Assembly: GCF_001540865.1 (NCBI RefSeq)
Contig: NC_033631.1
Location: 8,675,283 to 8,739,282, forward strand
From: Ananas comosus
Taxonomy: Eukaryota > Streptophyta > Magnoliopsida > Poales > Bromeliaceae
Reading direction: 5' to 3'
DNA: 64,000 nucleotides
Both the position numbers and the translations under genes were made by a program. The notes beneath the pieces were generated by a model. The model did no database searches. It had not been told where the DNA came from and saw nothing but the letters and a program-made list of their open reading frames with translations. Each line of letters opens with the position of its first letter. The first letter of the stretch is position 1. Shown here piece by piece: positions 1-10,626 of the stretch.

Positions 1-52
1 TCGGATAAAATTTTGAATATAGTACCATTGACATCCCTACTGTGTGTGTACG

Positions 53-301
53 TAGAGCTACTACGCTATCGAAAGTATAGAGAATTTGATGCTTTCGATT
101 TTTTGACTCTTGGACCAAGAATTATCAGTTCGGATGACTACGATCCCCTCTAGGTTGAATAGTATCCTTAGGATTTAGTGGTCCCCACGGGGTAATACTA
201 TTAATCCAAAGATTAGAAATAATTAAAGGGGCTGATCTAAGGGCCAAAAAGTCAGAAGCACCAGATCTTCTATACTTTTGATAGCATATATAGTAGCTCT
301 A
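53..301. repeat. MITE-like element, 11-bp terminal inverted repeats
   Basis: A 249-bp AT-rich element bounded by perfect 11-bp inverted ends, TAGAGCTACTA at 53-63 and its complement at 291-301. The interior resembles other copies near 917, 10145, 19312 and 59480, which share the internal phrases about a 'gaatagtat' motif and the terminal 'ctatcgatagcacc' motif. It has no coding capacity. The superfamily is not assigned because I see no clear target duplication. Confidence 0.6.
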
Positions 302-338
302 ATCTACACTCGGTGCTTCTAAAAGTATTCTAGCTCAA

Positions 339-340
339 TT

Positions 341-388
<48 letters not shown>
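339..388. repeat. (TA)n microsatellite
   Basis: About 50 bp of alternating TA with one interruption, just downstream of the MITE-like element. Likely hypervariable in length. Confidence 0.85.
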
Positions 389-389
<1 letters not shown>

Positions 390-916
390 GTAGGTCTGTG
401 GTCTATTAGGAGCAGGAGGCCTTCGTGTTCCTAAGCCGTTTCAGACTATGGTGGAGCTTGCGATCGACGATCGACTCCGTTAGACTTGATCCTAGCGTAT
501 TTGAAATACTAAAAAATAAATTTATAATTTTCGATATCATTTACTTAGCGATCAAAAGGCTCAAAATGTTGTAACTCGTAACTGCCCACATCCCATCTTC
601 CCATGTGTAACTAATTCCACCCTACCTTTCCTTCTCTCTTACCCAATTCTTTCTTTCACCTTGCTCTTCCAAAATTTTTTTTTATTCAATTTCAATTTTA
701 AATTTAATTTTTTAATTAATTTTATAATAGAAAATTATTTTTTTATGTGAGTCATTTTTTCCTAAGTCGTAATTTTTCAATAAAGGAAAAAAAATTTATG
801 TCAGACATTTTTATAAGTAATTTTCTCTATAAATTTATTTCTCAAATTATAATAATATATATAAATAATATATATATAATATATATTAATATATATAATA
901 TATATTATGGGAATAA

Positions 917-1136
917 GGCTGGAATACTATCAATAGCACCAAGCTATTGGTACTATTAGTTTTTTAGCCTTTGGATTGAGAAATGTGTGGTTAGGATGAT
1001 GTGTGCCCCCTAGCGTTGAGTGGGTGGTTGGTTGAATAGTATAATCTAACGGATAAAAATAATAAAAGGGTTAAATCTAACGGTAGAAAACTCGATAGCA
1101 CCAAACCTTTAGTGCTATCGATAGTATTCCAACCGG
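917..1136. repeat. MITE-like element (ctatcgatagcacc family)
   Basis: The ends are inverted: 'ggaatactatcaatagcacc' at about 920 and its near complement 'gtgctatcgatagtattcc' at about 1112-1130. The interior contains the family's 'gttgaatagtataatctaac' motif. It is followed by a short TA tract. It is non-coding. Confidence 0.6.
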
Positions 1137-2063
1137 ACTCTATATATATATATATATGAGTAATGTTTCTATACTTGTTATTTTTCGATACCGTTCATTC
1201 ATTTTTATTCAACAGCTCAGATTTAATTTTTTAAAAATTGTGACCCGCAATAGTAGGTCATTTTGAGAAAGGTACCGATTACCAGGTACCCCAAAAAAAA
1301 AATATTTTGATCTTTTAATACATGAATAATTTAGTAATTAATTTTACCTTCATTATAAAATATAACATGAAACATTTATATATATTATATATAACGTAAA
1401 ATAAATTCAGGTCCCAGTCGTTTCAGGTTCGGATCAAATACAATCAATATTCATACCCGAATTTAAATCCATCGGATTTTTATTTTTGATATCCATATTC
1501 AAAACTATATCCATGTAGCATAGGTAAATCCATTGCATTTGCTTTCAAGTTTGGATTTGGATTCAAATAAAATTATAGGTATCTGTATCCATTGACATTC
1601 GCAATCCACAGATAATTTGTTATTTCATATCCGTAATTCACAGATATTTCATTAAAACATATTACAACATATTAAAATACATTGAATTTAAATTTCTTTT
1701 ACCTACATTCAAAATTTTTTAAAGTTTGTGATAAAAAATTAATATCTAAACTAGAGGAATTTAAAAGTTTCTTAAATAAATTAAATATGTTTTGTTTCAT
1801 TTTAATTATACTTTGACATACTGCAACATTATCTTTCTTATGATCAGTAATCTGATACTAATTAATCATTTTTTAATCCAATATTTATCATCTGTTTTGA
1901 TTCATTTGTATAGAGTTGTTTAAAATTTTCCTTTGTTTTCTCTAAATTTTTATGCGTTTGCTAAAGGTGCACAACGCGGGCACATTTGCTACTCTACCAA
2001 TAAATGCGTGCTTTTTTTTAGTGAAGATAAGAAATGCAGGAAACCAGATATTTATGCATCCAA
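1137..2063. other. AT-rich intergenic DNA, no gene seen
   Basis: No supportable exon. Positions about 1400-1620 contain a decayed copy of the dispersed repeat whose ends read 'ttgacatccct'; other copies are at 1-41, 9951, 30672, 48763 and 58214. Confidence 0.5.
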
Positions 2064-2572
2064 CACTACAACATAATTAAGTTATAAGGATATATATTTG
2101 GGACATTTTTGTGTGTCCTATTTATGTCAAAACTTTTTAAAAAAATCTATTAAGGCCTAAATATAAACCTCAATCAAACCAAAAGTAAGAGGTTACTCTA
2201 CTCAACCCACCCTACCCAGCCCATTTAGCCCAATTGCAAACAGAAAAGAAAAAAAAAAAATCGATCACCATCTCCCCCTTCTCCTCTTACTCAATTCACT
2301 GAAACCTTAGACGAAGAGCTCTTCGCTTTCCTTCTCTTTCGCCATCGCAGCCAACGAGTTAGAGTTCCGACGGCTGCTAAATGCTTAAATAAGTGTTGGT
2401 AAATTAACAACATTCTTTTTAGATTATACCGACACTCTTAAACTGTCACTATATACCTAGCGACCCCACATATAACAACACTTTTTAAAAGTATCAGTAA
2501 TTTAGCCAGCAGTACTTTTTTGACCTGTACCGATATTTAAAAGTGTCGCTATATATCGTTTTTGTTGTAGTG
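2064..2572. mobile_element. CACTA-like MITE, 509 bp, TSD CAA
   Basis: It begins CACTACAACA and ends TGTTGTAGTG, the inverted ends expected of a CACTA (CMC) element. It is flanked by 3-bp direct repeats CAA (2061-2063 and 2573-2575). A second family member lies in a P450 intron at 28075-28590 with the same internal order of motifs. There is no transposase, so it is non-autonomous. Confidence 0.8.
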
Positions 2573-5196
2573 CAAAGAAGATCTTAAGTCCGTGACAGAA
2601 CAGGGGGATCGTCAACCTAGCTCAAGATGGAATGGCAACATAAATAGTACTCGTAGCTCGCAATTGCTTGTACAAATTAATGTATACATGCACGTGATCT
2701 CTATAGCTAATGACCCTTTTTAGGCTAATATTGTATCTAAATCTTTGCTTAACTGGATTTCAACTGTATGAAAAAAAAAAAAAACAAACAAAATGGCAAC
2801 AAGTTAATTATAATTGCATCCTTAGGCTTGGTTGTTCATTGACAAAATATAATTAAGAACCAAATTAGCCTAGAAGAGCTAGCTAGAGAAGTAAACAAGT
2901 GAAGAGCATGCACTATGGATAATGATGGAATAATAGCTTGACGTGCACTTTGCTTAATATGGCGCCGCAGTGAGACATGGCATGCAGGAAAAGGAAATGA
3001 AGATTAAGGGATACATTAGTGGCCACTAGGATGGAGATTCTTTGGAGCAATTATTGATCCATTGCACTTAGGCATGTTTGGTTCGTCCATTTTTCATGCT
3101 TGAAATCGGAATCGGAATAGACGAATCCGTTTGTCCGTATTTGGTATGCAAGATTTCATTCCGATTTCGATTTCCGGGTGATCCGGGTGAATGAGAATCT
3201 CCTAATTACCCTTTTTTTCAATCCAGCTTAGAAGATCATATTGAAAATTGAATTCGAGCGGAATGATTTGTTCGAATTAAATTTAACTTTTTTAAGCTTA
3301 TTTTTTAAACATAAGTTTAAGTTTATAAATTATATTTATAAATTTTAGTTTTAATTTGAATTTAAATTAAAAATTAAAATTCAATCAAATATTTCGAACC
3401 TAATTCATAAATTTAAATTTAATTTAAAATCTAAAGTTTTAATTAAATTTTATTTAAAATTTAAATTTAAAAAAATTATGGATTCAAATTGAATTTTAAA
3501 TTATAATTTTAAGTTTGGATTTGAATAAATCGAAATTTACTTTTATATTTTGAATTATCCTTTCAATTGCAAATTTTAATTTTTTTTAGAAAATATATTT
3601 AAAATTTTGACATCATCTTAAAATTTTAACGTAAATTTTTAATATTTAATTTTCAGTTTGAATTTAAACTAATATATTATAAGGATAAAATTGACATATT
3701 AATTTGATTACGTTTCTGATATCTATCTGAACCAAACACCGACAATGAAAAGATTCATTTCGATTCCAATTCAGGTGGTGAACCAAACAGAATGAGGTAA
3801 TAAATTATTCCGATTCTAATTTCAGTTTATTCTTATTTTGATTTCGATACCGATTTCAATTTCGAACCAAACACACTAAGTAATCTTATACATCGCAGCT
3901 ACAAAACCCTATGATAGAGTCCTCAAAATAAGCATTTAATTTGTTGGTTCTATTCTATAATATTCAGAGGACCTGGATATCAAGTGTTATAAATTTGGAT
4001 ACATTTTTTTTTTTGCAAATCAAATAATGTCACAGGAGTAGTTTGGAATTATAATGTCTAAACAGATATATTTTCATGTTTTCAATGGCCCCACAAATTT
4101 GAAACATAAAGATTTTTTCTCCAATACTATAAAACGACGACAATGAAAATCATGCCATCATTATTTCCTAGCACTGGAGAGGAAAGCCCAAAAAATGCTT
4201 TCAATCTTCTTTTAGCTTTACAAACTATGCAAATTAGTGCTTTTGGTAAAAAAAAAAAAAAAAAAAAAAAAACATTTTGTCAATACAGTCACTCACGCGC
4301 ATTTTTGGTCATCAAACTATAAAGGCACATGATGCTATAATCCTCAAACTTTAAAGAGTTATTTGATTGCATATAGTTGCAGCTGTACTGTAGCTATAAC
4401 TGCATATAAGTACAAATTCGGTATTTAGTTTGATATATTTAACTTCAACTATTACAGTAAAAATTACGCCCAAATTGACTACAGTTCCAACTGTAACAGT
4501 TGAAGAAAGTAACTTTAAGCAAAAAGTAAGCTTTCCTTCTTAAATATTCTTTCAATAAAAAATAAAAAAAATTCTACTTTGGAGGCAATATTACCACCAT
4601 ATATATAAAATGATAAAATTTTAAAATTCATTTCTCAACTGCATACAACCAAACAAATTATTTATAGTTGCAGCGCTTTCTATTACATCATATCAAATAT
4701 GATACATGTAGTTGCAACTGCTGCAGTACCAACTGCATGCATTTTCAAGTACACTGCATTTGTAATTACATTTAATCAAACTGTCCCTAAATCATTGTGA
4801 TTTTTAACTCAAACTATGAAGCACGTATTTTAGTCCTTAAACTTTAATTAGTTGTAATTTTTTATTCAAATTATGAGTTACATGATTTTTTTAGTTCTCA
4901 AACTTTCTAAATTGTGACAACATCCTCCTTGATGATGTAATAATAATTAAAATACAAATTTATTTAGATATTAGTAATTCGTTAATATTTATTTTAAAAA
5001 AATTGAAAAATTCCAGAACTAATATGTCACATATTCTTTAGTTTGAGTAAAAAATTGTAACTAATTAAAGTTTAATAAGAGCTACAGTGTCACACAGCTC
5101 ATAATTCAAGTCAGAAATTACAACGAATTAAAGTTTGAAAACTAAATTGTCATACGTGGGAACACTGAGTGTAGCCCACTTAAAAGGCTAGGTCTC
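2573..5196. other. Intergenic region with decayed transposons
   Basis: No gene seen. About 3072-3877 is a long AT-rich element with inverted ends 'catgtttggttcg' / 'cgaaccaaaca'; a second copy, in opposite orientation, is at 7396-8208. About 4355-4792 is another inverted-end insertion ('ttatttgattgcatatag' against 'ttacatttaatcaaactg'). About 4830-5150 holds an imperfect inverted repeat close to the CLE promoter. A poly(A) run lies at 4250-4271. Confidence 0.5.
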
Positions 5197-5204
5197 TATA
5201 AATA
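5197..5204 (+). promoter_or_regulatory. TATA box of the CLE gene
   Basis: TATAAATA lies 63 bp before the proposed CLE start codon. A plant transcription start is expected about 25-35 bp downstream, near 5230. This is after the upstream in-frame ATG at 5216, so it favours 5267 as the true start. Confidence 0.65.
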
Positions 5205-5266
5205 CAGATAGAAGTGTGATACTCTCAAGTACACACATATTCACCTGCTCAAATAGCACAGCAACT

Positions 5267-5518
5267 ATGGCGATTCGCGTCGAATTGCTGCTCATTTTGA
5301 CGATCGTAACATTCGAGCTCGTCGCGACGGAAGCCCGCGTAAGAGCCCGTGAAATGGCGTCCTGCGAACATTCGACCGACGGAGCGGGCGGCGGCGGCAG
5401 AGTCCAGGCACTGCAGGCCCGGCTACGGACGGATGAACGGCGAGGGAGGAGGAATCTGATGAATTATGACAGTAAGAGGGAAGTCCCAGGTGGGCCTGAC
5501 CCTGGACATCATCGTTAG
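5267..5518 (+). CDS. CLE: CLE family signalling peptide precursor (83 aa)
   Basis: Intronless precursor of a secreted CLAVATA3/ESR-related peptide. The N-terminus (residues 1 to about 23) is a typical signal peptide: a short basic start, a Leu/Ile-rich core and Ala-rich cleavage region. The variable middle is Arg- and Gly-rich. The C-terminus carries the CLE motif REVPGGPDPGHH followed by a single Arg and the stop. Conserved features are Arg1, Val3, the hydroxylatable Pro4 and Pro7, Gly6, Asp8, Pro9 and His11-His12. Position 10 is Gly, where known CLE peptides usually have Leu, Ile, Gln or Arg. By family knowledge the processed 12-mer acts in the apoplast as a ligand of leucine-rich-repeat receptor kinases. 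I chose the start at 5267 because it begins the signal peptide and lies a suitable distance after the TATA box; the in-frame ATG at 5216 adds 17 residues that spoil it. GC content is far above the flanks. The specific CLE class and receptor are unknown. Confidence 0.88.
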   Translation: MAIRVELLLILTIVTFELVATEARVRAREMASCEHSTDGAGGGGRVQALQARLRTDERRGRRNLMNYDSKREVPGGPDPGHHR

Positions 5519-5550
5519 TTCACAGCATGTATGTAAGATTTAGAGGTTAA

Positions 5551-5885
5551 GGGGCTGTTTGGTCTCTCGAAAAAGTATGAAAAAAATTTAAAAAAAAAAT
5601 TATGTTTCATCTTAAAAAAAAAAAAAAAAAAGTTTTTGTCCTTTTGGTTTAGGAAAAACAACTTTTTTGAAAATTTTCTTTTCAGATTTTATGAAAAACT
5701 AATATTTTTATTTTTCTAAAAAAAATGAAAAATATTAATTTGCCGAGCAATTTGGAAAACAAATTTTCGAAAAAACTAATTTTTTTGAAACCAAAAGGAT
5801 GGAAAAATAAAAAAGAGATTTTTCATGGTAATGCTTTTCTCGAAAAAAAAAAATTCCATACTTTTCCGACAAACCAGACACCCCC
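5551..5885. mobile_element. Tourist/Harbinger-like MITE, 335 bp, TSD TTAA
   Basis: Inverted ends GGGGCTGTTTGGT and its near complement (CCAGACACCCCC), with further inverted similarity inward ('gaaaaagtatg' / 'catacttttcc'). It is flanked by TTAA at 5547-5550 and 5886-5889. It lies only 32 bp beyond the CLE stop, so it may be in the transcript's 3' UTR. It is non-coding. Confidence 0.8.
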
Positions 5886-5889
5886 TTAA

Positions 5890-7395
5890 GTATTGTGTGA
5901 TTTTGATTAATTATATGAGACTTACCTGCACTGCACTTTGTATTATTTGTACTTTTTAGATAACTTCTGAAATATAGGTCTTTTTGATTTAGATATCCAA
6001 CCTTTCAAATTTTAATTTTATTATCTGACCTTTTAATTTATTTGATTTGAGTAAATCAATGGCACTTTGAATTCAAATTTTGAATGGGTTGATTATCCTC
6101 ACAGGATTAGTTAGTACACTCCATGCGATTCTCACAACTATAAATTCTGTAAAATAAATAATGAACTTAAATTTTGAAGTCAAAGAATCGTTGTAATAAC
6201 TCAAATCAAACAAATTGAAAGATTGGACAGCAAAACTAAAATTTTAAAAGTTCGGATAGCTGATTCAAAATTGTCTATAAGTCAGATAAGTTTTGTAAGT
6301 TCTTACTTTTTGAAAAATTTTTTAAAAAAAAGAAAGCAACTAAATTTTCTTTTGGTTACACGCCTTGCATCTTTTGCCTTGGGTTTTAAATGACAAATTG
6401 ATGGTTTATTATGCATGAGCATTTACTATGTACCCTGAAAATCAGTACACCTTAGCTAGTTAACTGGGGCATGAATCTTTATAACGAAACAGAAGTGGTG
6501 ATGATGTTTGAGATTAGCTTTATAAATTTCAGATGACCTATCTACAACAGGCATATAAGGTAGTCAGGGTCTTGTACAATTAGTTCTCATTTTTCTTCAA
6601 AAAGATAGTTATTTTTGTGATTAATTGGTCGTGCCTATTAAATATAAAAATATTTAAACACCGTTCTCTAACAGCTTAAGCTTTTAGAGTACAAGAGTAC
6701 AACGGTTGTTTCACATGGTATCAGAGCAGGAGGTCCTGAGTTCGAGTTACGCCAGACTCCTAACATATTAATTTTCCTTCCATTTAATTCAAGCCCACGT
6801 CATGGGCCGATTAAAAAGTCTCGAAACACCGTTCTCTAACAGCTTAAGCTTTTATAGTAGGTTGTTTCACAGTGCCACACCTATGTTATGATCGTTAGAC
6901 ACATCACTGCAGGAGCATGTTATTTATTTAGGTTTAAAGCAGAATATAAGTTAAAAAATTTGAGGTCATGTGGTTTTCGAGTAGGATTGTCATTAATCAG
7001 ACTGAGAAGTGTAAATGGGCTAAACCATGTTGTTTACTTGAACTCAGTTGAAAAAAAAAGAAAAAAAGAAAAGATAGATATTTCATGACAGATTTTGTCA
7101 GGCTTGGTCCGGCCCGGTCTAGTCTGGCCTGTAAAAAAACTGGGCCGATCAAGCTGGCCAATTTGGATAAATAGGATAAATTATTGTCTACATTCTATGT
7201 ATGGAGTTGAGCTCATGTATTTTTAAAATCACGGAACTATTTATGCTTGTGACTTTTTAGTTATTGGATCTTAACGGTGTGTCCCATTAAATTTTCTTTA
7301 CTAATGCAGTATGAATTTTAAAGCGATTTGATAGCTAAAAAATTATAGGTACGTTGAACTTCTATGCTTTTAATAGTGAAGGAGCTCAACTCCCT
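5890..7395. other. Intergenic region, no gene seen
   Basis: AT-rich sequence with repeat debris (see the tRNA-like segment at 6656-6854). No open frame has recognisable protein character. Confidence 0.45.
6656..6854 (+). repeat. Retroelement/tRNA-like fragment between 31-bp direct repeats
   Basis: A 31-bp sequence ('aaacaccgttctctaacagc...') occurs at 6656-6686 and again at 6824-6854. Between them is TGGTATCAGAGC (6716-6727), which matches the initiator-Met tRNA primer-binding site used by many plant LTR retrotransposons. It is followed by a B-box-like 'gagttcgagtt'. It could be retrotransposon debris or a tRNA-derived SINE fragment; I cannot decide. Confidence 0.5.
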
Positions 7396-8208
7396 GGGCG
7401 TGTTTGGTTCGAAATCCGAATCGGAATCAGAATCAGAATCGAAATAAGCTGAAATCGGAATCGGAATAACTCATAATCTAATTCTATTTGGTTCATCACC
7501 TGAATCGGAATCGGAATAAATCATTACTATTATTGGTGTTTGGTTCAAGTAGATATTAAAAATATAATTAAATTAATATACTAACTTTATCTTTATAATA
7601 TATTAATTTAAATTCAAATTGAAAATTAAATATTAAAAATTTACATCAAAATTTTGAAATAATGTCAAAATTTTAAATTTATTTTTTTTAAAAAAATTAA
7701 ACTTTGAAGTTGAGTGGATAGTTCAAAATATAAAACTAAATTTCGATTTATTCAAATTTAAACTTAAAATTATAATTTTAATTTTAATTTGAATCCATAA
7801 ATTTAATTTAAGTTTTAAATAAAATTTGAATAAAACTTTATATAAATTAAAATGTAATTTAAAGTCAAATTCATATGTTAGATTCGAAATACTTGATTAA
7901 ATTTTAATTTTTAATTCAAGTTCAAATTAAAATTAAAATTTATAAATTTAATTTATAAATTTAAACTCATGTTTTAATTAAAAAAAGTTGAAAAAATAAA
8001 TCTAATCCGAATAAATATCCATTCCGTTCGGATTCAACTTCCAATCTGGTCTCCTTGGCCGGATTGGAAAAAGAGGTGATTGAGGGATTCCCATTCCACT
8101 CAGAAATCGGAATCGGAATGGAACTCCCGCTTACCAAACACCCACAAACAGATTCGCTCATTCCGATTCTGATTCTAGGGTAAAACAGAAACGAACCAAA
8201 CATGCCCC
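7396..8208. mobile_element. Long AT-rich MITE-like element
   Basis: Ends GGGCGTGTTTGGTTCG and CGAACCAAACATGCCC are inverted. Next to them are rows of 'gaatcggaatcag' repeats and an AT-rich core. The element at about 3072-3877 is related and inverted relative to it. I found no convincing target duplication. The open frame on the minus strand at 7967-8203 is a by-product of the inverted end, not a gene. Confidence 0.6.
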
Positions 8209-8364
8209 ATATGTATGCATTACATACACTGCACCTCTAAAACCCTATGATGAGTAACTCTCATTATATGTATATTTTATAGCATTTAGAAGACCTGGAT
8301 ATCAAAAATAATAATTTAGGCATCGATTTTATATTGATATGTTGATTATTGGGAGTACTTTACA

Positions 8365-9072
8365 GGAATTTTTTATAAAATTATTTTGTGAAAATTTAAA
8401 ATTTGCAAAATGACCCTGTCAAAATTTTATTTAGAAAACTAAACCTCCTTTCGCCACGTCAGAGCCATAGCAGAATTTCTTTTAAAGACGGTAAATCGTT
8501 CCCCGCTTTCTCCTATTTCTTTTAAAGGTGGTGAATCGTTCCCCGCTTTCCGCTTTCTTTTTTTTTTTAAAGACAGTAAATCGTTCGCCGCATTCATTAA
8601 AATTGTGCGTGGATTATATAAGAAATAGATAAAAGTGAGATTGTTAGGATTATATGCGAATCATTAGAATTTTTATTTGATTATTAGGATTATATGGATA
8701 GATTATTAAGATTTTCAGGCTGTTAAGATTATATGAAATTATATGGATAAATTATTATGATTTAAAGGTTGTTAAGATTATATGTGATTTGTTAAAATTT
8801 TTATGTGGTTGTTAGAATTATATATGGGATATAGAAAGAAACAGTAAGTGAAAGGCGGTGAATCACCGCCTTTAAAAGAAATGGGAGAAAGCAGGAAACG
8901 ATTCGCCGCCTTTAAAAGAAATGGAAGAAAGCGGGGAACGATTTACTGCCTTTAAAAGAAATTCTGACATGGCACCGACGTGGCGAAAGGAGAATTAGTT
9001 TTCCAAATAAAATTTTGAGAGGGTTATTTCGTAAATTTTAAAATTCTAGAGGGTTGTTTTATAAAAAAGTCC
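8365..9072. mobile_element. Mutator-like MITE with long inverted repeats, 9-bp TSD
   Basis: A 708-bp element whose outer ends are inverted over more than 150 bp: 'tttttataaaa', then the segment containing 'cctttcgccacgt', then repeated 'aatcgttccccgctttc' units. It is flanked by a perfect 9-bp duplication TACTTTACA (8356-8364 and 9073-9081), which is diagnostic of the Mutator group. It has no transposase. Confidence 0.82.
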
Positions 9073-9950
9073 TACTTTACATGTTGAAAAAAAAACTAGA
9101 AGAAATTGCATAGATAATTCTACGGCGTAGTGATGTTGCATATTAATTAACACCCTTTAAATGATGCATGAATGTTTTGTTTGGTGTATCCTTATAATTC
9201 ATTTAAAAAGTTTGAAAATTTAGTAGATAAGTAGTGAGATCAAATATTTAGAATTGGATATTATATTCAGCTATTTAAGTTATTTTTTCAGAAACGATAA
9301 GTCATCTCGTAAATGATATATAACTATCTTATCAAATTCTGAATATCAAAATTTTTGAAGAAGCAAAAATCAAACTTTTTTTACAATCATATTAGAAAAT
9401 TCTTATGCTGAATGAATCATCTTATGATAACTTATCCAAACTACCAAACAGTACCTAAGTACATGTTTGGTATTCACAATTGGATTGGAAGAATAACACA
9501 CAAGGATTGAATAGGATTGGGAGTAGGATTGGATTGAACAAATGATAATCCAATCTAATACTTGATGCGTTTGGAATAGCATATAAATTGGATTATTTAA
9601 TAAAAATTCAAATTTATAACTAAAATCGAATTCGTAATTTAATTTTTAATTTGAATTGAGATACTTAAATTCAAAATCAAAATTTTCGTAGAAGTTAAAA
9701 AGTCAAAATCTGAAATTAAACTTGAATTCAAATAATTTTAATTTTGTTTGATTTATCACTCTATTTGGAGTGGGTTGGGACGAGAGCGAATATTTTGCAG
9801 ATCGGGATAGATCATACGAAGGAAATAGCATATCAGCAAAAATTCAAGATAAATATTTTTTTTATTTGTAGTTCTCACTTATCATCTCACTCGGAATGGA
9901 TCGGAATGAAAAGCACTAGCAATCCAAAACCATTTGCATCCCTATCTACT

Positions 9951-10626
9951 AAGAATGTCAATAGGTACAAATACCAAAATTTTATTCGAACCCGAATCAA
10001 ACCGGGACAAGTTTATTTGATACTAAATGGATATGATTTTAGAGAGACGGATATAAAGAACGAAAACCAGACGGATTTGGATCAAATATGGATTTTGTCC
10101 CTACCGGACCCAAACTCAAGCCCAAATTGATTTTACATTATTATAGAGTGGAGTCCAGCTATTATACTATCGATAGCACCAAGCGCCCGTGCTATCGAGT
10201 TTTTCGTTGTTAGATCTATCTCTTTGACCATTTTCACCCGTTAGATCATACTATTCAATCAACCGCTTACTCAATCCTATGAGATCACTATCATTCTAAT
10301 CGCACATTCCTTCATTTAAAGGCCGAAAATCTAATAGCACGAATGACTTCGTCCTATTAATACTATAGCGTATATGAATGTTCAATGTTATAATTTTACT
10401 TTGTATTTTAAACTTTGAAATTTTAATATAACATGTTCTGAAGTATAATAAAGATAAAAAATTATTTCAATTCAAATTTTTAGGTTTAGATTCTGATTTC
10501 GAATTATTGATCAGATTTGAGTTTGGCTATAAATTTTTAAAACCTACCCGAATTTAAATTGGGATTCGGATTTCGGATTCTGATTATGAAAAATCCGCAA
10601 TCGGATCCATCGACATCCCTACTACC
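9951..10626. repeat. Dispersed 'GATGTCAA' repeat split by another MITE
   Basis: The left end 'gaatgtcaataggtac' and the right end 'ccatcgacatccct' match the inverted ends of other copies in the window. The interior is rich in 'cgaaccc' and 'tccgaatc' phrases. A second MITE-like element occupies about 10145-10375, so the insertion order is visible. Confidence 0.55.
10145..10375. repeat. MITE-like element (ctatcgatagcacc family), nested
   Basis: It contains 'actatcgatagcaccaagcg' near the left end and the family's 'gatcatactattcaatcaac' motif in inverse orientation to the copy at 917. It is inserted inside the dispersed repeat at 9951-10626. The boundaries are approximate. Confidence 0.55.

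Noticed and set aside
5216..5266. Upstream in-frame ATG extending the CLE frame by 17 residues
   Set aside because: It precedes the expected transcription start and would put a polar stretch before the signal peptide.
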